Source of the DNA: Oligoflexia bacterium
GTDB taxonomy: Bacteria; Bdellovibrionota_G; JANQFH01
DNA: 64,000 nucleotides
NCBI GenBank assembly: GCA_028277945.1
Contig: JANQFH010000024.1
Span: 116,711 to 180,710 of the forward strand
Direction: 5' to 3'
Of this stretch, positions 24,612 to 32,297 are shown in pieces. Each line of letters opens with the position of its first letter. Position 1 is the stretch's first letter. Both the position numbers and the translations under genes were made by a program. The notes under the pieces were generated by a model. It was given only the letters and a program-made list of their open reading frames with translations, was not told the origin of the DNA and ran no database searches.

Positions 24612-25769
24612 TTAACGTTGGCTAAGTCGGTCTTCAATCACTCTCGAGATCAATAGAGTTGCCCGCCTCGGAATCTCAGCCAGTGAGTATATATCGAGAG
24701 GCTTGTCGCCGCTCTTTTTCTTAACTAGCCTTTCCAAAACCTTTTGAAACTCGTTTAGGGATCTTACCTGAACGGCCCAGTTTTCCTGGATAGCAACATT
24801 TGTGTAGTTTCCTGTTGGAAGATCTAAGTATATGACGGGTTTGTTCATAAAAAGCGCTTGTACCCCTACGGTCGATCGATGGCAGACAATTACTTCAGCA
24901 ATCACACTCACACTCTTTGTATCAATAGTCTTGGGAACGACTTGGATATTTTCGGCTCCCTCTTCTCTGAGGATTTGCTTTTCCAATTTTCCATCTACCT
25001 TAGGATGAAGAGAAAGTAGAAAGGTCAGACTGGGAAAGGCTCTTGTAGCGCGTACAAATAGACGGAAAGCCTCTGCATAGTCTCTTCCGTAACCACCGGC
25101 GTAGAGAACCATGGGTCGCGTTGCAGCGAGTTCAAGTTTTGCATATATTTTCCTTGGATCAACGTTGGCTGTAGTCTGCGCCCAGTGTTCAAGGCTCGGC
25201 TGTCCAACTACACGGAGTCTGTGCCCCTTCAGAAGGGACGAAGAGAGTTTATTTGTTGGAATCCAGATTTCGTCCCAAGAGTCACCTGCGCGGACCACAA
25301 GAGTATCCTCTTCTGGAGGAGAAAAGGCATCATAAAAACCGGCGACAAAGGCTTCCTTCTTGTAGCTTCGAGCAACCTGTGCCTGAACTTCAGACACAAC
25401 ACCCGTAACAATCACCTTCGGTCTAACACAGCCTTTTAGTTTGGCGATTTGTTTCTCAGAGAGCTTCCTTGTCCTTGACCAGTGAATTCTCTCGGCAGAC
25501 AAGACGACGCCGCAATTTTTATCAAAGGATTTAGCGGGTTGCTGGCTCTCCACAAGGGAAAGGGCGGTTGAAAAGGCCAGTATCGCGTAGTCTATGCTTT
25601 TTTTATCCAGCTCCTTGAATACTGGCTGGAGTCCCTTTGTCTCTCCTGCATCATACAAGACAAACAGGGTCGACGGGCCTTTGGCATCGCCGAAAGAGAT
25701 GTGAATTGCTAAAAGATAAAAGGACAGAAAAGTGGCTATGAAATACAGTGACTGACGTGCTTTTTTCAT
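24612..25769 (-). CDS. Membrane-anchored or exported GT-B-like protein
   Basis: About 385 residues from ATG 25769. The N-terminus is a signal peptide or anchor (YFIATFLSFYLLAIHISFG). The rest looks like two Rossmann-type halves: STLFVLYDAGETKGLQPVF near the start, then PMVLYAGGYGRDYAEAFRLF, FLLSLHPKVDG and HRSTVGVQALFMNKPVIYLD. The last block resembles the donor-binding half of GT-B glycosyltransferases and of CDP-glycerol phosphotransferase-like proteins. Location outside the cytoplasm would be unusual for a nucleotide-sugar enzyme, so the catalytic role is doubtful. It is isolated, without polysaccharide genes beside it. Confidence 0.5.
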   Translation of the reverse strand: MKKARQSLYFIATFLSFYLLAIHISFGDAKGPSTLFVLYDAGETKGLQPVFKELDKKSIDYAILAFSTALSLVESQQPAKSFDKNCGVVLSAERIHWSRTRKLSEKQIAKLKGCVRPKVIVTGVVSEVQAQVARSYKKEAFVAGFYDAFSPPEEDTLVVRAGDSWDEIWIPTNKLSSSLLKGHRLRVVGQPSLEHWAQTTANVDPRKIYAKLELAATRPMVLYAGGYGRDYAEAFRLFVRATRAFPSLTFLLSLHPKVDGKLEKQILREEGAENIQVVPKTIDTKSVSVIAEVIVCHRSTVGVQALFMNKPVIYLDLPTGNYTNVAIQENWAVQVRSLNEFQKVLERLVKKKSGDKPLDIYSLAEIPRRATLLISRVIEDRLSQR

Positions 25770-25859
25770 GGAATTATAGAATTCTTCATTACCCAGGCCC
25801 AATAAAAATAGCTATGGTGATTTAAAGATCAACAGTTACAGGCCCTTAACATTTAGAGA

Positions 25860-27167
25860 TCAGTCTCTGTTTCCCTCTCTAAACTCCAACTTTATGGGTA
25901 CGCCAACAAGTTTTAGCTGTTTGTACAATGAATTCTCAAGATACTTCTTGTAGTTGTTGGTAAGTCGTTCTAGGTGGTTGACAAAGATCTGGAAGGTGGG
26001 CGGGCTGCAACCGGTCTGGGTGGCATAACGAATCTTTAATGGCCGGCCACCGGCTTGTGGTGGTGGTGTCTGCGCGGTGATCTTTGCCATCATCTCATTG
26101 AGTTTTGCCGTGGTTACCTTCTTCTTGTAGCTGCGCATCACCTTTTTAACGAGAGGAAAGAGTGCCTCCATGCCCTGCCCTAGCTTGGCAGCGCCATGGC
26201 AGGTGCTTACATAAGGAAAGTGTTTCACGCCTGAAGGTGCAGGACCCTCAAGCAGATCGCACTTGTTGTAGAAACAGATCAGGCCGCGACCACGTTGCAG
26301 GATTTGCGATACCAGCCGCATCTCCTGGTGCGTGATGCCTTCAGTGGCATCGACAACCAAGATAGCAATGTGCGAGCGGCCGACAGCACGCATGCTGCGC
26401 AGAACAGCGAGGTATTCTAAGGTTTCGTCTATCTTTGCCTGTCGGCGGATACCTGCTGTGTCAATGAGAAGATACTCTTGTCCTTGGTGTGAGATACGCG
26501 TGTCGATCGGATCCCTGGTGGTACCAGGTTGTGGCGACACCACAGCGCGCTCTTCACCACAGAGGTAGTTCAATAGCCGACTCTTGCCAACATTGGGCCG
26601 ACCGACAATAGCGATGCGGGTCAAGTCTTTATGGATTTCTGCATCGCTCTCACGATAGAGCGACATATAGTCTGCAAGCACGGCGGTCATGAGCTCATCA
26701 ATACCGCGGTTGTGCTGGGCTGAGATGGGAAAGATCGGGGTGATACCGAGTTTGTGAAAGGGTAGTAAGAAGTCCTCGTGCAGGTTGAGATCGACCTTGT
26801 TGACGCAAAGAAAGAGCTTTTTCTCACTTCGTCGTAGACGTCGAATCAACTCCTCGTCTTCGGGCAGGAGACCTGCCCGCCCATCGACAACGGTAATGAT
26901 GCAGTCTGCCTGGTCGATGGCCGCATCGACTTGACGAGTGACGTAGTTGCGCAGGCTCTCGCGCTTGCCCAGCTCGAGGCCGCCGGTATCCACGAGCGTG
27001 AAGTCGACGATTTTGCCATCCACCGACCACTCAGCCGAGGAGTAGAGACGGTCTCGGGTGACCCCAGCAACGTTATGGACTAGAGAGCGCTGCTCGCCAA
27101 CGATGCGGTTGAACAGGGTCGATTTGCCAACATTGGCCCGACCGACTATGGCAACGACAAAGGACAT
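25860..27167 (-). CDS. der: Ribosome biogenesis GTPase Der
   Basis: 435 residues with two tandem GTPase domains and a C-terminal KH-like domain, the unique layout of Der (EngA). The first P-loop is GRANVGKST at residues 9-17 with DTGG and NKVD; the second is GRPNVGKSRLL near residue 195 with GTTRDPIDTRI, DTAG and NKCD. The KH region contains PLKIRYATQTGCSPPTFQIF and ends in a basic tail. Der is essential for 50S subunit maturation. It begins three bases after the era stop, so the two GTPase genes are co-transcribed. Confidence 0.97.
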   Translation of the reverse strand: MSFVVAIVGRANVGKSTLFNRIVGEQRSLVHNVAGVTRDRLYSSAEWSVDGKIVDFTLVDTGGLELGKRESLRNYVTRQVDAAIDQADCIITVVDGRAGLLPEDEELIRRLRRSEKKLFLCVNKVDLNLHEDFLLPFHKLGITPIFPISAQHNRGIDELMTAVLADYMSLYRESDAEIHKDLTRIAIVGRPNVGKSRLLNYLCGEERAVVSPQPGTTRDPIDTRISHQGQEYLLIDTAGIRRQAKIDETLEYLAVLRSMRAVGRSHIAILVVDATEGITHQEMRLVSQILQRGRGLICFYNKCDLLEGPAPSGVKHFPYVSTCHGAAKLGQGMEALFPLVKKVMRSYKKKVTTAKLNEMMAKITAQTPPPQAGGRPLKIRYATQTGCSPPTFQIFVNHLERLTNNYKKYLENSLYKQLKLVGVPIKLEFREGNRD

Positions 27168-27170
27168 GAT

Positions 27171-28058
27171 TCAGTAACCAAAGGCTTTCACGGTCTTGAG
27201 CTCTTGACGCCAATTCTTATGGACTTTGACAAAAAGTTCAACATGGACTTTCTTGCCATGGTTCGCCTCAAGCTCCTCTCTTGCTGCCATGCCAATCCGC
27301 TTTATGGTGGCACCTCGCTTGCCAATGAGGATTTTCTTGAGGGCTTGGCGATCGACAACGATCACCGCCTGAACGAGGAGCTGCTGCGTACTCTCTTTAT
27401 ACGCTTCGACGATGACCGCACAAGCGTAGGGGACTTCCTGACCGGTGAACTTGAAGATCTTTTCGCGAATGATCTCTGCCGCGAGGAAGCGCTCTGTTTG
27501 ATCAGTAAGCGTCTCATTGGGGTAGTAGAGTGGGCCATCCGGCAGATGTTTACGGATGGTGGCGAGCAGTTGGGAGAGCCCCTCGCCACTCTTTGCCGAG
27601 ACCGGTAACAGGGTTGCAACACCGCTGTTGTTGCCGATCTCTTGCAACGTTCTCTCCTGTTCAGCTTTGTCGGCAAGCCGGTCTACTTTGTTGAGCACGG
27701 CAATCCGCTTGACACCGCTCTCTTTGCTCTGTTTTGTCACCAGCGCGTCTTCCTCACCCCACTCCCGTGTCGCATCGAACAGCAAAAGGGCAAGATCAGC
27801 CTCCTTGAGCGCTTCTAAGGCGTTGGCTTGAATACGCTGATCTAAGCTGAGCTCCGTTGGCCGACAGTTGAGACCAGGGGTATCCAAAAAGACCATCTGC
27901 GCCTGCTCGTCCGTATGAACACCGAGGATGCGATGCCGCGTTGTCTGTGGTTTGGCGGAGACAATGCCCACCTTATGACCGAGGACACGGTTGAGCAGTG
28001 TTGTCTTACCGGTGTTGGGCCGACCGCAGATGGCTATAAACCCACTCTTAAATGCCAT
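27171..28058 (-). CDS. era: Ribosome biogenesis GTPase Era
   Basis: 295 residues from ATG 28058, chosen over an ATG at 28088 because it gives the normal family start just before FIAICGRPNTGKTT and because the earlier ATG lies in a 20-bp palindrome. G1 GRPNTGKTTL, G3 DTPG and G4 NKVD are present, followed by the KH domain with IGKRGATIKRIGMAAREELE. Era binds the 3' end of 16S rRNA during 30S maturation. It lies upstream of der in the same operon. Confidence 0.96.
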   Translation of the reverse strand: MAFKSGFIAICGRPNTGKTTLLNRVLGHKVGIVSAKPQTTRHRILGVHTDEQAQMVFLDTPGLNCRPTELSLDQRIQANALEALKEADLALLLFDATREWGEEDALVTKQSKESGVKRIAVLNKVDRLADKAEQERTLQEIGNNSGVATLLPVSAKSGEGLSQLLATIRKHLPDGPLYYPNETLTDQTERFLAAEIIREKIFKFTGQEVPYACAVIVEAYKESTQQLLVQAVIVVDRQALKKILIGKRGATIKRIGMAAREELEANHGKKVHVELFVKVHKNWRQELKTVKAFGY

Positions 28059-28085
28059 CTTGCAGCTATAGCGATTTGCCTGGAG

Positions 28086-28105
28086 CATAGCAACTAGTTG
28101 CTATG
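28086..28105. repeat. Perfect 20-bp palindrome upstream of era
   Basis: CATAGCAACT is followed directly by its reverse complement. It lies between the stop of the TPM/TPR gene (28109) and the era start on the minus strand, and could be a dyad operator or an RNA hairpin. Confidence 0.85.
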
Positions 28106-28108
28106 GGC

Positions 28109-29791
28109 TTATAGAATGCCTGCCTGCATCAGCCACACCTCGGTGGCGGCAATACGCTGGAGGTTCTTGGGAACGAGTTGATGCGTCTTTTGCAGCATTG
28201 CCTTTGCTGAGCTCTTGTAGAGCGCCCGGCGTGGATCCACCTTTGCTGCATTGAGATAGAGCCTGCCGTAAGCGCGAGCCAGCCAAGTGAACGTATAGGC
28301 ATCCCCTTGATCGATGGCCATGGATTTTTTGAACGCCTCAACCGCGTCATCATAGTGCTTGGTCTGATAGTGAAGATAGCCGAGATACTTCCAGCCAAAA
28401 GGACTCTGCGAAGATAATTGTAAAAACCTTTTGATCTCCTTTATGGCACTTTTGTATTGGTAGGTCGTACTAACATGCGCAATGGCCAGATACTTGTGCG
28501 GCAGAGGGTGGTCTGGTTTAAGCGATCGCGCTTTTTTGAGCGGCGGAAAGATATGCTTTGGTCGCATGGAGGCGATGGTGTTCAACCTTCCCAGTTCCAA
28601 GGCGGTATCAAAGTCGTTGGGATGCTGCTTGATTTTTTTCTCTAAGCGGCGGATGGCAGCGGCGACTTGCGGATCGTTTGCCACTCTATAGACATCTTTG
28701 TCTTGCCAAGGGATATCTTGGCCCACCCATTGCGGTGCGTAGTCAAGTAGCGCTATATAGGGGTGATCGGCCCGCTCTACCCCCCAAGAGGGGCTGTTGC
28801 CCATGCGCACGAACTTTCGCGTGGAAACCAGATCCAACTTCCAACCCTCTGGTGTGCGAGCAAAGAGAAAGGGTGAGTTATCCCAACCCTTGTTGTTGCC
28901 AAAGGAGACCACAGCATAGTCTCTATCTTGGATAATCTCATAGGTTCGGCCGCTCCAGGTTTGGTAGTTGCGTTCCAGACGCGATTTTGGTGAGTTTACA
29001 TAGTCTCGGTAGGCGAGTTTTGTAACCTCGGTGTAGACACCAAGGTTAGGGTCGTTGACCCTGTCTTTCCAGGCGCGCAGTAGGGTCTGCCAAGCTGATT
29101 CAGCATCCTTGCCAGCCGGGTATTGTTTACCAACTTTTGAGAGTTGCTCTGGCAAGAAAGTCTTGAGGTCTCGCTTGGCGCCGGCGCCGCCAGTTAAAAG
29201 CTGCTGGTCAAGCGCGGTAATCGTGCTCTGATTGTAGTTTCCTCTCTGCTTGATCTGTGCCCGTTGCTCTAGCTCTTCCATCACGGCAACCAAACCAACA
29301 CCCAACTGCCCACTCAAAAAATAGGGACGCAGCTGTATGTCTTCTATGTAACCGGTAAAGGCGTCGGTAAACACATCTTCAAGTTCGTAGGAGACCTCTA
29401 GCTTGACCTGTTTCTTGTTCTCAACCACAAGCAGCAACAACGCTCGCCCATTAAACTCTCTACCGAGTTGCCAACCATTCAAGATTTTGTCAGCCAGGAC
29501 TTCGATTGAATCTGCAGTTGTCATAGTGGGCAAGGTCACAATAGCAGCTTCAATATGGTAGCGATCACGGTTTGTTTTAAGAAAGAGGTTTGTCGATTCA
29601 TGGAAGTCTTGCAACAGGTTGGCGTAGTCGAAAAGCAGATTTTCAGAGAAGGGACGCTTGGCGGTATCGAACTGACCAACCTGTGCTCCAGTCTGGTATT
29701 GGGAGCGCAGCCTCTGTCGATAGGCTTGTATGCCAATAGCTACCACAAGCAGAGCGAGTAGCAACGTGCCGTAGAGAACTCGCTTACGCAC
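28109..29791 (-). CDS. TPM-domain and TPR protein, membrane anchored
   Basis: 560 residues starting at GTG 29791. One N-terminal membrane segment (about residues 5-22) precedes a TPM (formerly DUF477) domain at about residues 45-180, with LVVENKKQVKLEVSYELEDVF as its typical core. A middle region of unknown fold (about 200-360) follows, then TPR units such as PLPHKYLAIAHVSTTYQYKS and WKYLGYLHYQTKHYDDAVEA. TPM proteins pair repeatedly with LemA proteins, as here (3-base gap), and are implicated in envelope or membrane-protein quality control; this is family context, not proof. A start inside the lemA end suggests coupling. Confidence 0.8.
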   Translation of the reverse strand: MRKRVLYGTLLLALLVVAIGIQAYRQRLRSQYQTGAQVGQFDTAKRPFSENLLFDYANLLQDFHESTNLFLKTNRDRYHIEAAIVTLPTMTTADSIEVLADKILNGWQLGREFNGRALLLLVVENKKQVKLEVSYELEDVFTDAFTGYIEDIQLRPYFLSGQLGVGLVAVMEELEQRAQIKQRGNYNQSTITALDQQLLTGGAGAKRDLKTFLPEQLSKVGKQYPAGKDAESAWQTLLRAWKDRVNDPNLGVYTEVTKLAYRDYVNSPKSRLERNYQTWSGRTYEIIQDRDYAVVSFGNNKGWDNSPFLFARTPEGWKLDLVSTRKFVRMGNSPSWGVERADHPYIALLDYAPQWVGQDIPWQDKDVYRVANDPQVAAAIRRLEKKIKQHPNDFDTALELGRLNTIASMRPKHIFPPLKKARSLKPDHPLPHKYLAIAHVSTTYQYKSAIKEIKRFLQLSSQSPFGWKYLGYLHYQTKHYDDAVEAFKKSMAIDQGDAYTFTWLARAYGRLYLNAAKVDPRRALYKSSAKAMLQKTHQLVPKNLQRIAATEVWLMQAGIL

Positions 29792-29794
29792 GCC

Positions 29795-30763
29795 TCACTC
29801 TTTGCTGCCAAAGGGGTCTTCGATAGGTTTCATGGCTGCCGCCTCCGCCTGAAAGTAAGGCTTTTGATGGAAATCAAACAGCGTCGCTATAAGATTAGAG
29901 GGAAAGGTCATGGTTCTGGTATTGTAGTGTCGAACGATCTCATTAAAGTGTCGCCTCTCCATGGCAATACGGTTTTCCGTGCCTTCAATTTGATCTTGAA
30001 GCGTGAGAAAGTTTCGGCTCGCCTTCAAATCTGGATAGTTCTCCACTACCGCGAAGAGGCGCGTGAGTGCGGACTGAACTCCAGCCTGGGCAGACTCCAA
30101 ACTCTGCAACTTTTCTAGGTCATCTGGGGCAGTGCCCTGCATTCCTTGTAGGACTCCTGCAGCGCGTGCTCTTGCTTCGGTTAGAGTTTCTAAGGTCTGG
30201 CGTTCGTGCTGCATATAGGTTTTCACGGCATCGATGAGCAGCGGCACGAGATCTAACCGGCGTTGGTAGGCATTTTCAACCTGGGCCCAACCAGCATTGA
30301 CCCCTTCACGGCCCTTAACCAGGCTATTGAACATAAAAAAACTTAAGCTTCCGAGCATGGCGGCAATGACAATAAAAATCATGGCGACACCAAACCGAGT
30401 ACCTTTTGTCATAGTGAGTCTCCTTTCTTGATCTAATTGAGAAAGATCAACGGGACGATTCTGTGTGGTCTGATTTTGTTGAATGACACCCGCTGACGAA
30501 CCTTCTGGGGTTTTCTTAGCCTCATAGAAGAAAAAAGAGCCAGCTATCAGGCCAAAGATAAAAAATGTTACCAACCACAACAACCAGCCACGAATTTTTG
30601 TTGTGAATCCCTTGTGGCGCAGTTGCGCCACACGGTTATACTGCTCCTGCCTCTCTTCTTGTGTCTTTAGCACCGTGAACAGGCGATCAGCTTCCTGTTG
30701 AGACAACTTGTTGTCACGGACCATCTTTTCCAGGCGCTGCTTTTCGTTTGGCAAATCAGACAT
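29795..30763 (-). CDS. lemA: LemA family protein with N-terminal extension
   Basis: 322 residues. The usual LemA domain occupies about residues 130-322: a membrane helix (FGVAMIFIVIAAMLGSLSFFMF), then NSLVKGREGVNAGWAQVENAYQRRLDLVPLL and the four-helix bundle ending FPSNLIATLF ... KPYF. The first 125 residues are extra: a charged SHOCT-like segment with LSQQEADRLFTVLK and another membrane helix (about 62-80). Ordinary LemA proteins are near 190 residues, so this one is a fusion with two membrane passes. It sits between the DUF2089 regulator and the TPM gene in one operon. Confidence 0.85.
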   Translation of the reverse strand: MSDLPNEKQRLEKMVRDNKLSQQEADRLFTVLKTQEERQEQYNRVAQLRHKGFTTKIRGWLLWLVTFFIFGLIAGSFFFYEAKKTPEGSSAGVIQQNQTTQNRPVDLSQLDQERRLTMTKGTRFGVAMIFIVIAAMLGSLSFFMFNSLVKGREGVNAGWAQVENAYQRRLDLVPLLIDAVKTYMQHERQTLETLTEARARAAGVLQGMQGTAPDDLEKLQSLESAQAGVQSALTRLFAVVENYPDLKASRNFLTLQDQIEGTENRIAMERRHFNEIVRHYNTRTMTFPSNLIATLFDFHQKPYFQAEAAAMKPIEDPFGSKE

Positions 30764-30767
30764 ATTC

Positions 30768-31118
30768 CTAGAGACCCTCGATCAAGCGCATGCCATGTTT
30801 GGCAGAGATTCTGCCGGCCTCAATGTCATTTAAGATCTGTTCTTGGCGTTGTTTATCCTTTTGCTTTTCGGTTTCGAGGTGCTCGATTAGCTGGTCAAGT
30901 CGGTTACGAATGGTCGGGTAAGAGAACTCCAACTGGCGGGCCATCTCCTTAAGGCTGCCACTGGCGAGCAGAAAGAGTTCAGCAAAGCGTTGTTCCTCTT
31001 GGCTCAAACGAAATAGAGCGGGTGTCGGCATGCTGCCTTCGACAGCGAGAGCACACTCGCCGCAGGTGAGTTTGCTGATGTGCATCGGGGTCGAGCAGTA
31101 TGGGCAGTCGGGCTGCAT
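30768..31118 (-). CDS. DUF2089 zinc-ribbon/HTH regulator
   Basis: 116 residues. The N-terminus is a zinc ribbon (CPYC near residue 5 and CGEC near residue 19), followed by a helix-turn-helix region FAELFLLASGSLKEMARQLEFSYPTIRNRL and a charged C-terminal helix. This matches DUF2089, thought to be transcription regulators. As the first gene of an operon with lemA and the TPM/TPR gene, it most likely controls that operon. Its promoter leaves almost no 5' leader. Confidence 0.85.
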   Translation of the reverse strand: MQPDCPYCSTPMHISKLTCGECALAVEGSMPTPALFRLSQEEQRFAELFLLASGSLKEMARQLEFSYPTIRNRLDQLIEHLETEKQKDKQRQEQILNDIEAGRISAKHGMRLIEGL

Positions 31119-31125
31119 ACTTCTG

Positions 31126-31154
31126 ACTATACTGAATAAAATTCAAAAAATCAA
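31126..31154 (-). promoter_or_regulatory. Promoter of DUF2089-lemA-TPM operon
   Basis: On the minus strand, TTGATT (31154-31149), a 17-base spacer and TATAGT (31131-31126). The start codon is at 31118, so transcription should begin at or within a base or two of the ATG. The surrounding 31119-31205 is strongly A+T-rich. Confidence 0.65.
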
Positions 31155-31205
31155 AGAAAAAAATAAATAAAATTAATAATTACTATGAAATTATTGGATT
31201 TTATT

Positions 31206-32297
31206 CTAGAATAGAAATCGTCGTAGACCAACGTTCATGAGCAGGCCAAAAGCTACGAAGGCACTGATCGTTACCGAGCCACCGTAGCTCAAAAAGGGTA
31301 GGGGTAGGCCAACCACCGGCAACAGGCCAAGCTCCATGCCAATGTTAATGAAGAAGTGCCAAAAGAAGTAGGCGGCTATGCCAAAGGCGAGCAAGGTGCC
31401 AAAACGGTCTTTTGCGCGCATGGCAATGTTTAGCGCTGAGAGAATAAACAAGAAAAAGCAGGCCATCAGAAACATCGAACCCAAGAAACCCCACTCTTCC
31501 GCAAAATTGGAAAAGATGAAATCCGTGTGCTGTTTGGGCAGAAACATCAACTTGCTCTGCGTGCCGCTTAAAAAACCTTTTCCCGTGAGCATTCCAGAGC
31601 CTACGGCAATCTTGCTCTGAATCACTTGGTAGCCGCCAGCAAGACGATACTTCTCCGGATTGAGAAAAGTGATCACGCGGCTCTTCTGATAGGCAGAGAG
31701 CAAGAAGATCCAAGCCAGCGGTAGCGACACAGCAATGGCAATGGCCATACCGATAATAGTGCGACGGTGCACACCCACGTAGAGAATGATACTCACGCCG
31801 GTAATTCCCAGTACCAGAGTCGTGCCAAGATCGGGCTGCAGGTTGATAAGTCCCATCGGCAGTAGGATTACCAACAGCGGCACAATAAGCTGAACCAAGT
31901 TGTAGGGGGGTTGCTGTTCACGTTTGGCAAAGATCTTCGCCAACATGATGATCACTGCGAGTTTTGCCAGCTCCGATGGTTGGATGGTCAACGGGCCAAG
32001 GTGCAACCAACGCACGCTGCCGCCAATAGGATTTCCAGTGACGAGCACCAGAACTAGCAGCAGTATAGTAAAGCCGTAGATAAAATAGGCAGCGCGCTCC
32101 ATATAGAGGTAGTTGACAAGGCTTGCCAGTATAAAGACGATGAGGCCGAGCAGAATCCAGATCATCTGGTTTTTAAAGTACTTTGCCACCGGTAAGCCGT
32201 AGGTTGCCGAATAGAGGTTGGCAAGACCGACAAGCGTCAACAACAAGACAATGATAACCAGCGGCCAATCAATATTACTGAGGAGTTTACGTTCCAT
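31206..32297 (-). CDS. rodA: Rod-shape peptidoglycan glycosyltransferase RodA
   Basis: 363 residues with about ten membrane segments of the SEDS family. Typical blocks are WLHLGPLTIQPSELAKLAVI, LINLQPDLGTTLVL, the loop GSGMLTGKGFLSGTQSKLMFLPKQHTDFIF and VGLPLPFLSYGGS near the C-terminus. RodA polymerises glycan strands for cell elongation together with PBP2. It overlaps the end of mrdA by 11 bases, indicating translational coupling. Confidence 0.96.
   Translation of the reverse strand: MERKLLSNIDWPLVIIVLLLTLVGLANLYSATYGLPVAKYFKNQMIWILLGLIVFILASLVNYLYMERAAYFIYGFTILLLVLVLVTGNPIGGSVRWLHLGPLTIQPSELAKLAVIIMLAKIFAKREQQPPYNLVQLIVPLLVILLPMGLINLQPDLGTTLVLGITGVSIILYVGVHRRTIIGMAIAIAVSLPLAWIFLLSAYQKSRVITFLNPEKYRLAGGYQVIQSKIAVGSGMLTGKGFLSGTQSKLMFLPKQHTDFIFSNFAEEWGFLGSMFLMACFFLFILSALNIAMRAKDRFGTLLAFGIAAYFFWHFFINIGMELGLLPVVGLPLPFLSYGGSVTISAFVAFGLLMNVGLRRFLF

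Noticed and set aside
29845-29870. 14-base match to the 54-bp palindrome (GCCTTACTTTCAGG)
   Set aside because: It falls in the conserved KPYF end of the LemA coding region and the match stops abruptly, so it is best explained by coding constraint and chance.
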